Assembly (NCBI GenBank): GCA_963555775.3 | Contig: CAUVWY020000010.1 | Span: forward strand, 806,001 to 870,000 | Source: JAJEDW01 sp963555775 | GTDB lineage: Bacteria; Acidobacteriota; Terriglobia; 20CM-2-55-15 | Reading direction: 5' to 3' | DNA: 64,000 nucleotides | Part shown: in pieces, positions 61,425 to 64,000 of the stretch | Numbering within the stretch: the stretch's first letter is position 1 | Layout: every line of letters begins with the position of its first letter | The notes under the pieces: generated by a model | Databases searched by the model: none | What the model was told of the DNA's origin: nothing | The model's input: the letters and a program-made list of their open reading frames with translations, nothing else | Position numbers and translations under genes: made by a program

Positions 61425-62210
61425 ATGAATTCGAGCGCCCACGCTCAAGACGCACCTTCGATGATCGAGGCCGAAGGACTCACCAAGTACTTTGGTCCGT
61501 TCGTCGCAATCGAGAACGTTTCGTTCACGATTCCCCGGGGTCAGATCGTCGCATTCCTCGGCCCGAACGGCGCCGGCAAAACGACGGCGATGAAGTTGTT
61601 GACCGGGTATATGGCGCCCAGTGCCGGGACGGCCCGGATTGCCGGACACGATATGCACTCCGGTCGAATCGAAGCTTCCCGGAAGCTGGGATACCTTCCC
61701 GAAAACGGCCCGCTCTACACCGACATGACGCCGCTCGAGCTGCTGCGATTTTTCGGCGAAGCGCGGGGAATGGTGTCTGAAAACCTGGAGGAACGGATCG
61801 ACGTCGTAGCCAGACGTTATTCGATCGCCGAAGTTCTGGAGAAGCCGATCGGAAAGCTCTCAAAAGGATTTCGCCAGCGGGTCGGTCTGGCGCAGGCCCT
61901 GATTCACGACCCCGATGTCCTGATACTCGACGAACCGACCGTTGGGCTCGATCCCAATCAGCTACGGGTATTCCGCGACAACATCCTGGAACTGGGGCAG
62001 ACCAAGACGATTCTGATTTCCACGCATATCCTGCAGGAAGTGGATGCAGTCGCCAGTCGCGTGTTGTTCATCCATAACGGACGACTGATCTTCGACGGCG
62101 CCCCCCAGGAACTCAAGAAGGACGGCTCGCTTGAAACGCCGTTCTATCGGATGACCGTCCCCGCCGGGGCCGCGGCGGAACCGGCGAGCGACTTCGATCA
62201 CGAGACCTAA
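61425..62210 (+). CDS. ABC transporter ATP-binding protein (GldA-type)
   Basis: A 261-aa ATPase: Walker A 'LGPNGAGKTTAMKLLTGY', signature 'LSKGFRQRVGLAQALIHDPD', Walker B 'VLILDEPTVGLDPNQ', His 'ISTH'. AGGAGGG precedes the ATG at 61425. It resembles GldA and NosF-type ATPases that pair with ABC-2 permeases. The next gene encodes the permease fused to a GldG-type domain, 13 bp after this stop. In Bacteroidetes, GldAFG are linked to gliding and protein secretion; elsewhere these systems are of unknown function. Confidence 0.85.
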   Translation: MNSSAHAQDAPSMIEAEGLTKYFGPFVAIENVSFTIPRGQIVAFLGPNGAGKTTAMKLLTGYMAPSAGTARIAGHDMHSGRIEASRKLGYLPENGPLYTDMTPLELLRFFGEARGMVSENLEERIDVVARRYSIAEVLEKPIGKLSKGFRQRVGLAQALIHDPDVLILDEPTVGLDPNQLRVFRDNILELGQTKTILISTHILQEVDAVASRVLFIHNGRLIFDGAPQELKKDGSLETPFYRMTVPAGAAAEPASDFDHET

Positions 62211-62223
62211 GGAGAGACAGTTC

Positions 62224-64000
62224 ATGTTCACGATGCTCCACGGAGATTTCATCCGCGCCCTGGTCAGGCGGGACCTGTGGAAGTACTTCACCAATCCCAC
62301 AGGGTACGTTTTCATTACGCTTTTCATTTTCCTGAGCGCCGCCGGCGCGTTCTGGCAGGACCGTTTTTTTCAGGCAAACCTGGCGAACCTCGACCAGTTG
62401 AACGCGGTCTTCCCCTACCTGCTGGTGTTCTTCATTCCGGCACTGACCATGGCGGTCTGGTCCGAAGAGAAAAAACAGGCCACCGATGAACTGTTGCTGA
62501 CGTTGCCGGCAACGAGCCTGGATGTCGTCGCCGGTAAATATCTCGCCGTGCTGGCGGTCTACACGGTATCGCTGATTCTTTCCATCAGCCATGTCGTCGT
62601 ATTGCTCTGGCTCGGATCTCCCGACCTCGGATTGATGATTGCCAACTACATCGGGTACTGGCTGATCGGCGCCGCAGTGATCGGAATTGGAATGCTGGCG
62701 TCGTTGCTCACCGCCAACGCAACGGTCGCGTTCGTCATCGGAGCGGCGTTCTCGGCTGTATTTGCCTTCGGCTCTGAGGCAATCGCATTCAGCGACACTT
62801 TGAGCCGATGGTTTGCCCCGATCGGCGTCAGCGGATATTTCGAAGACTTCGCGGGGGGCGTCGTCAGCCTGTCGGCGGTCCTGTATTTCGTTTCGCTGGC
62901 CGGTGTGTCGCTCTATCTGAACGTACTGGTGCTCGACAGCCGCCATTGGCCGCATCGTGTGGATGGTCTTCCAATGTGGGGACATCACGCACTCCGGGTG
63001 GCTGCATTGGCAGTCGCGGTTATTGCGTTCAACGCCGTTGTCGGGAGAGGCGATACCCGCATCGACCTGACCGCGGAGAGGCTGCACTCCCTCAGTTCCG
63101 AAACCCGCAGCCTGATTGCGGAAATCCCCGAAGACCGCCCGGTCTTTGTCCAGGCGTACGTGAGTTCCGAGGTCCCGGAAAGGTACGTCCAGACCCGGGA
63201 GAACCTGATCGGCGTCCTTCGCGAAATCGACGCGATGGCGGGCGGCCGGGTCCAGGTTCTGCTGGAGGAAACGGAACCCTTCACACCCGAAGCGCGGGAC
63301 GCGCGGGAGAAATTCGGCATCGTGCCCCGTCAGATTCCGGCCTTGACCAGCGCGCGAACCAGCGTCATGGACGTGTTTCTCGGAGTGGCCGTCACCTCGG
63401 GAGCCCGGGAACAGGTCATTCCCTTCCTCGACCGCGGCCTTTCGCCGGAATACGAACTGACCCGCAGCATTCGGGTCGTTGCCCAGACCGAACGCAGAAA
63501 GGTGGGTATCGTGGATACCGACCTTCGTATTTTGGGCGGACTCGATTTCGCGACGATGCAGAATTCGGCGGAATGGTCGGTGGTGGCCGAACTTCGAAAG
63601 CAATACGACGTCGTCACGGTTACTCCGGACGGTCCGATCGACCAGGATCTCGACGCGCTTCTCGTCATCCTGCCGTCGTCGCTGACCCAGGAGGAGATGG
63701 ACCACGTTCAGGCCACGATCGAAATGGGTAAACCGTCGCTCCTGCTTGTCGACCCCCTGCCAGTGGTCAATTTCGCCCTGGCGCCATCCGAGCAAGGAGC
63801 AAACCCTAATCCCCTCTTCGGAAACACCGGTCCTCCACCGGAAGAAAAAGGGGACATTCAAGCGTTCCTGGCCGATCTCGGCGTCGATTGGAACCCGGCC
63901 GAGATCGTGTGGGATTCGTACAACCCGCACCCGGATCTTGCCCATCTGGCGCCGGAAATCGTTTTTGTTGGCACGGGGAACGAGAACGCGAACGCTTTTG
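62224..64000 (+). CDS. ABC-2 permease fused to GldG-type auxiliary domain (partial)
   Basis: The reading frame starts at the ATG at 62224 (AAGGAGAG upstream) and is open to the end of the window, giving at least 592 residues. Residues 1 to about 240 are an ABC-2 permease with six hydrophobic segments ('YVFITLFIFLSAAGAFW', 'FPYLLVFFIPALTMAVWSEE', 'YWLIGAAVIGIGMLASLLTA', 'AVLYFVSLAGVSLYLNVLVL') like GldF. After another TM ('LRVAALAVAVIAFNAVVG') comes 'TRIDLTAERLHSLSSETRSL', the start of a GldG/ABC_transp_aux domain with 'VLREIDAMAGGRVQVLLEET'. GldF and GldG are usually separate, so this is a fusion. The C terminus lies beyond the window. Confidence 0.82.
   Translation, partial: MFTMLHGDFIRALVRRDLWKYFTNPTGYVFITLFIFLSAAGAFWQDRFFQANLANLDQLNAVFPYLLVFFIPALTMAVWSEEKKQATDELLLTLPATSLDVVAGKYLAVLAVYTVSLILSISHVVVLLWLGSPDLGLMIANYIGYWLIGAAVIGIGMLASLLTANATVAFVIGAAFSAVFAFGSEAIAFSDTLSRWFAPIGVSGYFEDFAGGVVSLSAVLYFVSLAGVSLYLNVLVLDSRHWPHRVDGLPMWGHHALRVAALAVAVIAFNAVVGRGDTRIDLTAERLHSLSSETRSLIAEIPEDRPVFVQAYVSSEVPERYVQTRENLIGVLREIDAMAGGRVQVLLEETEPFTPEARDAREKFGIVPRQIPALTSARTSVMDVFLGVAVTSGAREQVIPFLDRGLSPEYELTRSIRVVAQTERRKVGIVDTDLRILGGLDFATMQNSAEWSVVAELRKQYDVVTVTPDGPIDQDLDALLVILPSSLTQEEMDHVQATIEMGKPSLLLVDPLPVVNFALAPSEQGANPNPLFGNTGPPPEEKGDIQAFLADLGVDWNPAEIVWDSYNPHPDLAHLAPEIVFVGTGNENANAF

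Noticed and set aside
1..64000. tRNA, rRNA or known riboswitch genes
   Set aside because: I saw no cloverleaf with a GTTCRA-type arm, no rRNA-conserved blocks and no recognisable riboswitch core while reading; a covariance-model scan would be needed to exclude them.

Overview
The window is a GC-rich bacterial chromosome segment. Its repertoire (an ADOP-like FtsX/MacB permease fragment, exported PQQ dehydrogenases, DUF6152 proteins, large secreted peptidases, SnoaL-like lipoproteins) best suggests an uncultured Acidobacteriota-like organism, perhaps Vicinamibacteria. This is inferred from gene families only; no rRNA or tRNA gene was seen.

Layout: 1-6986 holds a LytTR regulator tail, an IS481 relic, a minus-strand run of exported proteins (a 183-aa protein, DUF6152 and two members of a 'GHWEGDTLV' family), a DUF8021/SnoaL-like protein and a PQQ dehydrogenase. 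6987-11368 is a repeat-rich graveyard with panB, a hairpin array, three copies of a MITE-like element, and fragments of a permease, a beta-propeller protein and transposases. 11369-14521 encodes a gluzincin/propeller/beta-barrel surface protein. Two near-identical 1916-bp insertion sequences (14585-16500 and 22395-24310), each with a perfect 10-bp target duplication, carry a DruA/DUF4338-ISAs1 transposase read through an apparent -1 frameshift. They bracket a housekeeping stretch on the minus strand: larC, metG, tatD and a polyprenyl diphosphate synthase. argS, a HAD phosphatase, an MlaF-like ATPase, a GGDEF protein, an IS200 element, an FAH-family hydrolase, an M16 peptidase, a second PQQ dehydrogenase and a DEAD-box helicase follow up to 37547.

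The most notable region is 37726-46892. A plus-strand operon encodes a three-repeat multi-ubiquitin protein, a prokaryotic E2-like protein and a JAB peptidase-E1 (ThiF) fusion. The fusion gene is split by a complete IS21 element (istA/istB) with a 7-bp target duplication, and removing the IS plus one duplication restores the reading frame exactly. Divergent from it is a three-gene set: sigma-like factor, charged helical protein, ImmA/IrrE metallopeptidase. A BrnA antitoxin gene and a second, truncated ImmA/IrrE fragment flank the region.

46893-51593 is a second minus-strand cluster of exported proteins (DUF1080, two 'GHWEGDTLV' proteins, DUF6152, and one protein fusing DUF6152 to the 'GHWEGDTLV' domain). 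51594-54489 contains decayed sequence, a CTAG-bounded MITE, a HicAB toxin-antitoxin pair and an aspartic protease. 54490-60324 carries two lipoproteins, each with three SnoaL-like domains, flanking a Tat-exported carotenoid-oxygenase-family protein. The window ends with an ABC transporter whose permease is a GldF-GldG type fusion, running off the end.
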